A stretch of 9,163 nucleotides of DNA from Clostridiales bacterium (GCA_016930475.1 JAFGGR010000016.1:1-9163), one strand, 5' to 3'. Positions 1 through 5,117 are shown, counted from the first letter of the stretch. Made by a program: numbers and translations. Notes: a model not told the origin generated them from the sequence alone.

Positions 1-376
1 GCAGAGTCGCTTCGTCTTTTCGACCGGTCAGGAGCATCACCTTATAACAGTTGTTCTCCGAGGCGAGCTCGACCGCCCTTTGGATCAACGCACTGGCGTA
101 GCCCTTGCGCCGGCTGTCCGCGCGCGTGACGACGTTTTCGATCAGGGCATAAGGGCGAAGTCCGCGCGTAAGATTCTTGATGACGATCAGACAGAGGCTC
201 GAGACGACCCGGCCGTCCTCCAGAAGCAACAGAACGTGATAATGCTCGTCCGCGAGAATCTCGCTCCAGACTCGGAGCAAGTCGTCCTTTTCGGGCGGGA
301 CGTCAGTGGGTTGAAGCTCGGCCATCAGCTCGGAAAGCTCGGCCAAGTCGTTAAAATCGGCTTCCCGGATCTCCAT
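1..376 (-). CDS. GNAT-family N-acetyltransferase, C-terminus cut by the window edge
   Basis: Reading the minus strand from ATG at 376 gives about 125 residues, open to the left edge, so the C-terminal part is missing. The sequence begins MEIREADFNDLAELSELM, the usual beta1-alpha1 opening of GNAT enzymes. It carries the acetyl-CoA pyrophosphate-loop signature around residues 83-95 (VTRADSRRKGYASALI, with the R-x-x-G-x-A core as RRKGYA), followed by the alpha3 helix and the next strand (CYKVMLLTGR). Such proteins transfer an acetyl group from acetyl-CoA to an amine in the cytoplasm; the substrate cannot be told. The start is supported by GGGAGGGG about 5 bases upstream. The plus-strand ORF over the same bases is a shadow. 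The gene is divergent from the HTH/DUF5680 gene. Confidence 0.85.
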   Translation of the reverse strand, partial: MEIREADFNDLAELSELMAELQPTDVPPEKDDLLRVWSEILADEHYHVLLLLEDGRVVSSLCLIVIKNLTRGLRPYALIENVVTRADSRRKGYASALIQRAVELASENNCYKVMLLTGRKDEATL

Positions 377-424
377 CTCAACCCCTCCCTCGGCGCGCGA
401 TTCCGGCACGCCGCATATGAGTCT

Positions 425-430
425 ATTATA
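425..430 (-). promoter_or_regulatory. Perfect -10 element (TATAAT) upstream of the GNAT gene
   Basis: The minus strand reads GCTATAATAGAC, a perfect TATAAT about 50 bases upstream of the acetyltransferase start at 376. No good -35 hexamer lies 16-18 bases further upstream (the stretch reads GAGCGGGA), so the promoter would be weak or need an activator. The placement fits a promoter for this gene; the assignment is inference. Confidence 0.45.
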
Positions 431-520
431 GCGCAATTTCGTTTCGTCCCGCTCGAAAAACAGATCAATTTTCCGGCGGTGAATCGATGGAGCCGATGCT
501 GATTCGCCGCGGCGGAGAAT

Positions 521-530
521 ACATATATGT
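521..530. promoter_or_regulatory. 10-bp perfect palindrome in the divergent GNAT/HTH intergenic region
   Basis: ACATATATGT is a perfect 10-bp palindrome inside the 319-bp interval (377-695) between the divergent acetyltransferase and HTH/DUF5680 genes. It could be an operator for the neighbouring HTH protein, but AT-alternating palindromes arise easily by chance. Apart from this and the two candidate promoters, I see nothing else in the interval. Confidence 0.2.
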
Positions 531-637
531 TACCTTCCTACTCCTTTTCGATCGTATTTTATCGAATTCTTGCCACCTCGTGAATACTCTCGATCAAAAA
601 TGCTACCTTCGGTTGCTGAATTGTCCGCCCGCCTTGC

Positions 638-667
638 TTGTCTGCACACCCAAATATTCGGTATAGT
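638..667 (+). promoter_or_regulatory. Candidate sigma-70-type promoter for the HTH/DUF5680 gene
   Basis: TTGTCT (638-643) and TATAGT (662-667) are separated by 18 bases. They match the consensus hexamers at 4 of 6 and 5 of 6 positions. They lie about 30 bases before the ATG at 696, leaving a short leader that contains the purine-rich AAAAGAAAGGGGG ribosome binding region. Confidence 0.45.
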
Positions 668-695
668 GATCTTAAAAGAAAGGGGGCGCGGACCA

Positions 696-1364
696 ATGCT
701 GTTTTCCGATAAACTTCAACTGCTCAGAAAGAGCAAGGGATGGACCCAGGAGGATCTGGCCTCCGAATTGTCTCTCTCGCGTCAAACGGTCACCAAATGG
801 GAGTCCGGTCTGGGATATCCCGACATCGCGAATCTGATCGCGCTCAGCGAGCTTTTCTTGGTGACCGTCGATTATCTGGTCAAGGAGGATCCGTGCCGCA
901 TCCAACCGCGATCGATCGAACCGGATCGCCCGGAATTCGTACCTTTTCTCTTGAAGTCAAAGAATGCTACCTATGCGGGGAAAGGACCGGAATGCGAGAA
1001 CTCCCGCCCGTCTTCGCATGACCTTCGGTTTGAGGAGGGGGATTATCTTTATATCGACACGTATCTCGGAGGCGAGCGGTTCTCGGGAGAAGAAGCGGTC
1101 TGGCTTCGCGGTGTTCCGATTTTCGCGATGAACTACTCCGGTCGGGTACTGGACGGACAGTTCAGCGGGGATTTTCTGAAGGCTGCGCTGAGCGCCGTTC
1201 CCGGGCATATGCCTTTTCGCGGACCGGAGTTCTTCTCCGAAGGTGATTATCGATATCGCTGCTGCTTGAGCGGCGGGATCGAATGGTTTCAAGGTTATGA
1301 GGAGATCTTTTACTGTGATTTGCGCGTTTATGAGTGCTTCTTTCACGGCGGCTTGGTAAAATGA
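696..1364 (+). CDS. HTH (XRE/HTH_3) regulator with C-terminal DUF5680 domain
   Basis: A 222-residue cytoplasmic protein. Residues 1-65 are an XRE-type helix-turn-helix (LRKSKGWTQEDLASEL, then SRQTVTKWESG and PDIANLIALSELF), a DNA-binding module. Residues from about 80 to the end match what I know of the DUF5680 family: FLLKSKNATYAGKG, SSHDLRFEEGDYLYIDTYLGG, a GEEAVW motif, AMNYSGRVL and a terminal YECFFHGGLVK. The domain's ligand and activity are unknown to me. An upstream extension to 570 is open but lacks a binding site. The ATG at 696 begins exactly where HTH_3 proteins usually begin and is preceded by AAAGGGGG, so I chose it. It is divergent from the acetyltransferase and followed by a 103-bp gap with a separate promoter candidate for the next gene. 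A transcriptional role is inferred from the HTH only. Confidence 0.88.
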   Translation: MLFSDKLQLLRKSKGWTQEDLASELSLSRQTVTKWESGLGYPDIANLIALSELFLVTVDYLVKEDPCRIQPRSIEPDRPEFVPFLLKSKNATYAGKGPECENSRPSSHDLRFEEGDYLYIDTYLGGERFSGEEAVWLRGVPIFAMNYSGRVLDGQFSGDFLKAALSAVPGHMPFRGPEFFSEGDYRYRCCLSGGIEWFQGYEEIFYCDLRVYECFFHGGLVK

Positions 1365-1392
1365 TCGGAAAATCCGGATCTGAAATCGCCTC

Positions 1393-1423
1393 TTGACTCT
1401 CCTCTTAGGGGATGCTTTACGCT
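1393..1423 (+). promoter_or_regulatory. Promoter with long 19-bp spacer and dyad, MerR-operator-like
   Basis: TTGACT (1393-1398) and TACGCT (1418-1423) are separated by 19 bases. The spacer is an imperfect dyad centred on TTA (CTCTCCTC-TTA-GGGGATGC). A near-consensus -35, an over-long 19-20 bp spacer and an inverted repeat inside it are the known hallmarks of promoters activated by MerR-family proteins. The element sits 45 bases before the lipoprotein start. The dyad matches at only about 5 of 9 positions per arm, so this is a suggestion. Confidence 0.35.
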
Positions 1424-1467
1424 CAATGCGTACCCAATAAGCAACCGTTCCAAGGAGGAATCCAAAC

Positions 1468-1932
1468 ATGAAAAGTACACTCAAAATCTCGTCCGTCCTG
1501 ATCCTTTCCGTCCTGATCATCGCCGGCTTAGCGGCCTGCGGGCAAAAACCCGTCACCGCGGAAGAGGTCACGCGAGCCGAAGCCATAACCGACAATCTGA
1601 TCGAAGGTATCGAAAAACGGGACTACGCCGTTTTCTCGAAGGACTTTGACCTCAACATGCAGGAAGCGATGAAGGAGCCCAATTTTATCGAGCTGGCGGA
1701 TCTTTTCGACGAAACGATCGGAGAATATCAAAGCCGGACCCTTATCGAGAGTCGACGTATACTGAATGCGGGAACGGTACTGATGCCTTTCACGTATCAA
1801 GCGAAGTACGATAAAGATCCCGGGACAGTAACCATCACTGTCTACCTCACCGAAAAGGACGCCGCTCTGCTGATCGCCGGTTTCTCTTACGACTCGCCGA
1901 CCTTACAAGAAAAAGGATTACCTGAGAAATGA
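1468..1932 (+). CDS. Secreted lipoprotein, DUF3887-like
   Basis: A 154-residue protein with an N-terminal lipoprotein signal: positively charged start, hydrophobic stretch (about residues 7-20) and lipobox LAAC with the lipidated Cys at 24. It should be processed by Lgt and Lsp and anchored on the outer face of the membrane. The mature part (EEVTRAEAITDNLIEGIEKR, then DYAVFSKDFDLNMQEAM, FDETIGEYQSR, and alternating strand-like segments in the second half) matches the general form of DUF3887 domains, small NTF2-like folds common in Gram-positive lipoproteins. No catalytic residues are evident and the function is unknown. The ATG is preceded by an excellent AAGGAGGAA at 8-base spacing. An unusual MerR-like promoter candidate lies upstream. 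Confidence 0.85.
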   Translation: MKSTLKISSVLILSVLIIAGLAACGQKPVTAEEVTRAEAITDNLIEGIEKRDYAVFSKDFDLNMQEAMKEPNFIELADLFDETIGEYQSRTLIESRRILNAGTVLMPFTYQAKYDKDPGTVTITVYLTEKDAALLIAGFSYDSPTLQEKGLPEK

Positions 1933-1984
1933 TCATTTCTTTTCCTCTCTGCGTGCGATAAAATAGCACTGTATCCACTTCGGA

Positions 1985-2005
1985 GATCGGATGACATGTC
2001 CGATC
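1985..2005. other. 7-bp perfect inverted repeat in the yccF leader
   Basis: GATCGGA (1985-1991) and TCCGATC (1999-2005) are exact inverted copies around a 7-base loop. They lie just upstream of the yccF ribosome binding site in the 100-bp gap after the lipoprotein gene. There is no T-tract, so it is not an intrinsic terminator. It could be an operator or a leader hairpin. GATC-containing dyads are easier to get by chance here because GATC is very frequent in this DNA. Confidence 0.3.
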
Positions 2006-2032
2006 CCCGAAAAGGAACAGGAAGAGGTTCAA

Positions 2033-2398
2033 ATGAAAACGATCGGAAATATTCTTTGGGTCATTTTCGGGGGCGGGATCCTCGCGCTTCTGTGGGCGAT
2101 CGTGGGGCTTATTTGCTTCATATCCATTATCGGTATCCCTGTAGGCATTCAGTGCATGAAGTTTGCCGGACTGATCCTGTGGCCGTTCGGACGCGCGATC
2201 GAATTCTCCGGAGGGGTCGGCAGTTTCATCGTGAATTTGATCTGGATCGTCCTCTTCGGATGGGAGCTCGCGAGCACGGCTTTCGTGATCGGCTTGATCT
2301 GGTGCATAACGATCGTCGGGATCCCCTTCGGACTCCAATTCATCAAATTCGCTCAGCTCGCGATCATGCCCTTCGGCGCCAAGATAGTGAAGACGTGA
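2033..2398 (+). CDS. yccF: YccF-domain inner membrane protein
   Basis: A 121-residue very hydrophobic protein made of two copies of the YccF repeat. The first runs from about residue 3 (GNILWVIFGGG ... IIGIPVGIQCMKFAGLILWPFG). The second starts near residue 59 (NLIWIVLFGWE ... IVGIPFGLQFIKFAQLAIMPFG). The repeated GIP-x-G-x-Q-x-x-K/FA and PFG motifs are diagnostic. About four membrane-spanning segments are expected. The family is widespread and its function is not established. Translation could start at 1991, but the ATG at 2033 has GGAAGAGG 5-6 bases upstream and gives the usual family start MKTIGNILW, so I chose it. It converges on uppP with 47 bp between stops and no obvious terminator hairpin. 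Confidence 0.9.
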   Translation: MKTIGNILWVIFGGGILALLWAIVGLICFISIIGIPVGIQCMKFAGLILWPFGRAIEFSGGVGSFIVNLIWIVLFGWELASTAFVIGLIWCITIVGIPFGLQFIKFAQLAIMPFGAKIVKT

Positions 2399-2445
2399 GC
2401 TGAATTCAAGATATGAGATCGTGAAGGCGTGCGCGGATCACCGGA

Positions 2446-3288
2446 TCAGATCAATTTACCCGACAGAACAAAATACAATATTACGATCGCACCAAGCGCG
2501 ATCCGGTACCAACCGAACAGCTTGAAGTCGTGCTTTTTGATGTAATTCATCAGGAATTTGATCACCAGAAGCGATACGACGAAGGCGACCAGCATGCCAA
2601 CCAGAAGTGTGATGATTTCGGTTCCGGTAAAATCAAAGCCGAACTTCATCAGTTTTAATGCGCTCCAACCGAACATGACCGGAACGGCGAGGAAAAAGGA
2701 AAACTCCGCCGCCGCGATACGCGACACACCGATCAGCAAGGCACCGACGATCGTCGCGCCGGACCTTGACGTCCCGGGCACGATCGAAAGCACCTGAAAA
2801 AGCCCGATCATCAGAGCGGTAAAAAACGTGATGTCCGTGACCTTTTCGGTTCGGATCGCCCGGTTCTTGTTCCACAGCTCGATCAGTATGAACGCGACAC
2901 CGTAAAAAACAAGCGCGCCGGCGATCACGAGTGGGGTGTGGAGGTGCTTTTCGATCAAATCGTCGAAAAGCAGTGTGATGACCGCGCCGGGAATGCAGGC
3001 GACGACCACCTTCACCCACAGAAGCATCGTATCCTTATCGACCGACGGCTTCTTATCCTTCATTCGAAACGGCCACATTTTCTTGAAAAACGTCGTCACG
3101 ACCGCGAGAATCGCGCCCAACTGGATGACGACGAAAAACATCTCCTTGAACGCCTCGCTCATCTCAATCCGGATAAACTCGTCGACCAGGAGCATATGCC
3201 CGGTACTGCTGATCGGAAGCCATTCCGTCACGCCCTCAACGATCCCTAAAAATATGACCTTCAATAGTTCAATGATGTCGATCGGCAT
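2446..3288 (-). CDS. uppP: Undecaprenyl-diphosphatase UppP (BacA)
   Basis: A 280-residue multi-pass membrane protein of full family length. It dephosphorylates undecaprenyl diphosphate to the monophosphate, recycling the lipid carrier for peptidoglycan and other wall polymers, and is known to give bacitracin tolerance when abundant. The first active-site motif is at residues 18-31 (EGVTEWLPISSTGH), with the conserved glutamates E18 and E22, S28 and H31. The second is PGTSRSG at 171-177, with the conserved Arg R175. Both catalytic motifs are intact. Many hydrophobic helices follow, ending in a C-terminal segment near IALGAIVILYFVL. The start ATG at 3288 has AGGAGAT 7-8 bases upstream. No promoter is convincing. 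The gene may be transcribed with, or after, the small ORF at 3307-3486. Confidence 0.97.
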   Translation of the reverse strand: MPIDIIELLKVIFLGIVEGVTEWLPISSTGHMLLVDEFIRIEMSEAFKEMFFVVIQLGAILAVVTTFFKKMWPFRMKDKKPSVDKDTMLLWVKVVVACIPGAVITLLFDDLIEKHLHTPLVIAGALVFYGVAFILIELWNKNRAIRTEKVTDITFFTALMIGLFQVLSIVPGTSRSGATIVGALLIGVSRIAAAEFSFFLAVPVMFGWSALKLMKFGFDFTGTEIITLLVGMLVAFVVSLLVIKFLMNYIKKHDFKLFGWYRIALGAIVILYFVLSGKLI

Positions 3289-3306
3289 TACGGATATCTC
3301 CTCTTG

Positions 3307-3486
3307 TCATTCCCGTGAAACGTTCTCGCTCTTCTGTTCCGGCTGCGTGAATAGTTCACGCTCATATCCGGTCGGCGGCTCAGCCGTCGTTTTGCCCGCG
3401 ACGCTTCCATTATCGCCTTCTTCGGTTGGGAGCGCAAGATTACACATATACAAATACAGCGGTCGATCAGCTCCGTTGAGAAGCAT
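3307..3486 (-). CDS. Possible 59-residue small protein, or tail of a lost gene, upstream of uppP
   Basis: From ATG at 3486 the minus strand is open for 59 codons and stops (TGA) 18 bases before the uppP start. The product begins MLLNGADRPLYLYMCNLAL and ends in a hydrophilic, Glu/Pro-rich tail (TAEPPTGYERELF, QPEQKSENVSRE). The residue choice looks more protein-like than the alternative minus-strand frame, an Arg-rich 40-residue ORF that overlaps the uppP start as TAATG. Against it, there is no ribosome binding site before the ATG. The open frame also continues upstream into the first palindrome of the repeat array (reading NGAFQAVLSVF before the ATG) up to a stop inside that palindrome. It may be the remnant of a gene cut by the array rather than a functional small protein. 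I do not recognise the family. Confidence 0.3.
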   Translation of the reverse strand: MLLNGADRPLYLYMCNLALPTEEGDNGSVAGKTTAEPPTGYERELFTQPEQKSENVSRE

Positions 3487-3489
3487 GAA

Positions 3490-3701
3490 TACAGATAAAA
3501 CCGCTTGGAATGCTCCGTTTTATCTGTAATTATTAACTAAAAAAGGGGCCGCGGGGCGCCCGATTACAGATAAAACCGCTTGGAATGCTCCGTCTTATCT
3601 GTAATTATTAACTAAAAAGGGGCCGCGGGGCGCCCAAATACAGATAAAACCACTTGGAATGCTCCGTCTTATCTGTAATTATTAACTAAAAAAGGGGCGC
3701 C
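3490..3701. repeat. Three tandem 74-75 bp units, each with a long perfect or near-perfect palindrome
   Basis: Near-identical units start at 3490, 3565 and 3639 (periods 75 and 74; the difference is one A in an A5/A6 run). Each unit has a stem arm TACAGATAAAAC, a 15-base loop (CGCTTGGAATGCTCC, with CACTTGG in copy 3) and the other arm. That arm is GTTTTATCTGTA in copy 1 and GTCTTATCTGTA in copies 2 and 3. An AT-rich linker (ATTATTAACTAAAAAA) and a GC-rich block (GGGGCCGCGGGGCGCCC) follow. The third unit is shortened in the GC block (GGGGCGCC). Palindromes are at 3490-3527, 3565-3602 and 3639-3676. On the minus strand the GC block runs into TTTTTT and is terminator-like, but its self-pairing is weak (about 4 bp). 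There are no variable spacers, so it is not CRISPR. It could be a structured RNA array, a protein-binding array or a repeat-derived element. Confidence 0.93.
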
Positions 3702-3865
3702 TTGAATTCAACAGGTTATCGCAACGCCTCTTTCAGTTTATCCGCAAGATTCATAAATTCCATGGTTGATCTCGATTGTGAATTGAGAGACAAAACGATC
3801 GGGGGGGGCGGCATTTTTGAACGATTTAAGGTCCGAGCCTTAGATTGGAGCGATTCAACACGTTC
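3702..3865. other. Non-coding spacer between the two palindrome families, with a G8 run
   Basis: No convincing gene lies here. A 74-codon minus-strand frame (3716-3940) runs across it and into the second palindrome family, but has no ribosome binding site and low-complexity composition, so I do not call it. The stretch has a run of eight Gs at 3801-3808 (GATCGGGGGGGGCGG) and a TTATCCGCA at about 3738, one base from a DnaA box. One such site without dnaA-type neighbours is not evidence of an origin. Confidence 0.4.
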
Positions 3866-3874
3866 AGTCGGGAA

Positions 3875-3988
3875 ATACCGACTAAATGCAGTAACCGGGA
3901 GATTTAGTCGGTATCCGCGCCCTCGGCGACCCTCTTCCAAGCTGTAAAATACCGACTAAACGGAACATCTGCGCGGTTTAGTCGGTAT
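3875..3988. repeat. Two copies of a second palindrome family, 74 bp apart
   Basis: Copy A: ATACCGACTAAA (3875-3886), a 16-base loop, then TTTAGTCGGTAT (3903-3914). Copy B: the same 12-base arm at 3949-3960, a 16-base loop, then TTTAGTCGGTAT at 3977-3988, with one extra C-G pair inside (13 bp). Arms are identical between copies while the loops and the 34-bp intervening stretch differ, so the arms are the conserved part. Neither stem is followed by a T-run on either strand, which argues against simple terminators. A third half-site AGTCGG at 3866-3871 can pair with CCGACT of copy A (3878-3883), giving an alternative small hairpin. The spacing equals the period of the upstream array although the sequences are unrelated. 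Confidence 0.9.
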
Positions 3989-3998
3989 GCGCGGGTCC

Positions 3999-4097
3999 GG
4001 CGCCTGGTAAAAAGCGCCAATACCCGGGTATGCTTGAGTAAAAGTATGTCCTTTTTCATCGGCGGATGAAACCGAATGCATGTACCCTCGGGTACAT
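3999..4097. repeat. Cluster of four short perfect dyads
   Basis: Four separate inverted repeats follow one another. GGCGC/GCGCC pairs at 3999-4003 and 4014-4018. ATACCCGGGTAT is a perfect 12-bp palindrome at 4020-4031. TTTCATC-GGCG-GATGAAA has a 7-bp stem at 4054-4071. ATGTACCC-TC-GGGTACAT has an 8-bp stem at 4080-4097. The second and fourth share the TACCC/GGGTA core. None is followed by a T-run. They may be protein-binding sites or parts of a folded transcript. They are downstream of the AraC-type gene and beyond its terminator candidate. Confidence 0.75.
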
Positions 4098-4116
4098 CAC
4101 GAAATCCGACAGAAAG

Positions 4117-4150
4117 GGGCTGTCTCTCAACTTCCGTTTTGAGACAGCCC
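4117..4150 (-). terminator. Terminator-like hairpin downstream of the AraC/GyrI gene
   Basis: GGGCTGTCTC (4117-4126) pairs perfectly with GAGACAGCCC (4141-4150), and two more pairs form if a TC bulge is allowed. Read on the minus strand the stem is followed by CCTTTCTG, a short and imperfect T-tract. It lies about 100 bases after the stop of the minus-strand AraC-type gene, the natural place for its intrinsic terminator. The weak T-tract makes efficiency doubtful. Confidence 0.6.
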
Positions 4151-4173
4151 TCGTCCGGAATCGATTTCGCGGG

Positions 4174-4246
4174 GCGCTCCCCCCCCGGGGTCCGACTCGC
4201 ATGCGTCAGATATACGGGGTGTATAGCCCGCGCTCCCCCCCCCGGG
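4174..4246. repeat. Direct repeat GCGCTC(8-9)GGG with homopolymeric C runs
   Basis: GCGCT followed by eight Cs and four Gs (4174-4190) recurs 56 bases on as GCGCT followed by nine Cs and three Gs (4230-4246). Both copies lie between the AraC-type gene's stop and its terminator candidate, the second only 5 bases after the stop. Homopolymer runs this long are prone to slippage, but because they are outside any recognised reading frame no phase-variable product is implied. Confidence 0.65.
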
Positions 4247-4251
4247 CACGA

Positions 4252-5109
4252 CTATTTCTTCTTGACCGGGATCCAGATCTCGGTGTAATAGTTTTCGTCC
4301 TGGAGCCCCTTCGGATACTTCCCCGGATCGTCGTACATCTCGACGTTATAACCGGCGGCGATATCATACTCCTTACAGTTGGGAAGCCACTCCGAGAAGA
4401 TCTGATGATTGGCGCTTTGGATCGCGTCGGGCATCGCACCTCTGCAGGGGAACACCGCCCAGGTGTACTTCGGAATCACCCGGGTCACAAATCCCTCCGG
4501 CACCTCGAGAGCCGGATTGTAATTGTCCGCAATCAGGTACTCGAACTCGTTCATTCCTGTCGTGTCATTGATGCAAATGCCGTACATGCCGCAGACAATC
4601 CGGCTCTTGCCGCTCATGTGATACTCTGACCAGAAGGCCGGAATCTCGGTTTTCGAGGTGTCGTACTTGAACATTCTTGACGCGCCCAAAACGGTGAACG
4701 CATCCTTTTCGATAATCTTGTACTCCATGATCAAACCACCTTTCAAATTAAACTCGATCTTTAAAGGAGCGAAGGATTTCATCATCGCCCCTTCCTTGCG
4801 TATGGCGGTGGGCGTGACCCCGTGGAATCGCGAAAAAGCCTTCGTGAAGCTGTCCGGAGAATCATATCCGTACTTAACGGCGATGTCGATGATCTTATGG
4901 TCCGTCATGACCAGCTCGCTGCCGGCAAGCGTCAACCTTCTTAACCGGACGTATTCACCGACCGTATACCCGCAAAGCATCGAAAAGCCCTTCTGGAAAT
5001 AAAACGGAGACAGGAACACCCGTCCCGCGATCTCGTCCATACTCAGCTCCTCGGTGATATGATCCTCGATATAGCGGATCGCTTCCCCGATGCTCTCGAT
5101 CCATCCCAA
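4252..5109 (-). CDS. AraC-family regulator with GyrI-like effector-binding domain
   Basis: A 285-residue protein from the TTG at 5109. The N-terminal ~105 residues are an AraC-type double helix-turn-helix: GWIESIGEAIRYIEDHITEE, then MDEIAGRVFLSPFYFQKGFS, the second HTH around IIDIAVKYGYDSPDSFTKAFSRFHGVTP. After a linker, residues ~127-283 form a GyrI-like/SRPBCC effector domain (MEYKIIEKDAFTVLGASR, FEYLIADNY, WAVFPCRGAMPDA, FSEWLPNCKEYDIAAGYN, YTEIWIPV), known in related regulators such as Rob and BmrR-type proteins to bind small hydrophobic or cationic compounds. It should act as a ligand-responsive transcription factor. A GTG at 5136 would add nine residues, but the TTG has GAAGGGGG 8 bases upstream and yields the usual family start. 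It lies 117 bp downstream of the acetyltransferase gene on the same strand, which could be its target or operon partner. Confidence 0.9.
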   Translation of the reverse strand: MGWIESIGEAIRYIEDHITEELSMDEIAGRVFLSPFYFQKGFSMLCGYTVGEYVRLRRLTLAGSELVMTDHKIIDIAVKYGYDSPDSFTKAFSRFHGVTPTAIRKEGAMMKSFAPLKIEFNLKGGLIMEYKIIEKDAFTVLGASRMFKYDTSKTEIPAFWSEYHMSGKSRIVCGMYGICINDTTGMNEFEYLIADNYNPALEVPEGFVTRVIPKYTWAVFPCRGAMPDAIQSANHQIFSEWLPNCKEYDIAAGYNVEMYDDPGKYPKGLQDENYYTEIWIPVKKK

Positions 5110-5117
5110 GGTCCATT

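Noticed and set aside
80..502. Plus-strand ORF over the GNAT gene
   Set aside because: It is the antisense shadow of a clear acetyltransferase reading frame on the minus strand.
957..1595. 212-codon minus-strand ORF
   Set aside because: It overlaps the HTH/DUF5680 and lipoprotein genes in antisense. Its composition is not protein-like, and both plus-strand genes are well supported.
1996..2403. Second plus-strand ORF of equal length over yccF
   Set aside because: Its Arg/Asp/His-rich product is a frame-shifted shadow. The other frame matches YccF throughout.
3290..3409. Arg-rich 40-residue ORF overlapping the uppP start (TAATG)
   Set aside because: The overlap resembles translational coupling and GAAGAAGG precedes its ATG, but the product is almost all Arg, Ser and Asn. 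It is more likely the out-of-frame reading of the 59-codon frame or of non-coding DNA.
3490..3701. CRISPR array
   Set aside because: The whole 74-75 bp unit repeats, including the would-be spacers. There are no unique spacers and no cas genes.
3490..3701. Series of intrinsic terminators
   Set aside because: The palindromes are not followed by T-runs on either strand. Only the GC block runs into T6 on the minus strand, and it self-pairs by only about 4 bp.
3716..3940. 74-codon minus-strand ORF
   Set aside because: It lacks a ribosome binding site, is Arg/Pro/Ser-rich, runs through the G8 run and into a palindrome, and looks like chance translation of non-coding DNA.
3490..3988. Integron attC array
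   Set aside because: Palindromes recur, but the paired core sites (RYYYAAC and GTTRRRY) are not at the arm ends, no cassettes lie between the hairpins, and there is no integrase gene in the window.
3490..4150. Replication origin with iterons
   Set aside because: One near-match to a DnaA box (TTATCCGCA near 3738) and AT-rich linkers are present, but there is no replication initiator gene and no cluster of DnaA boxes.
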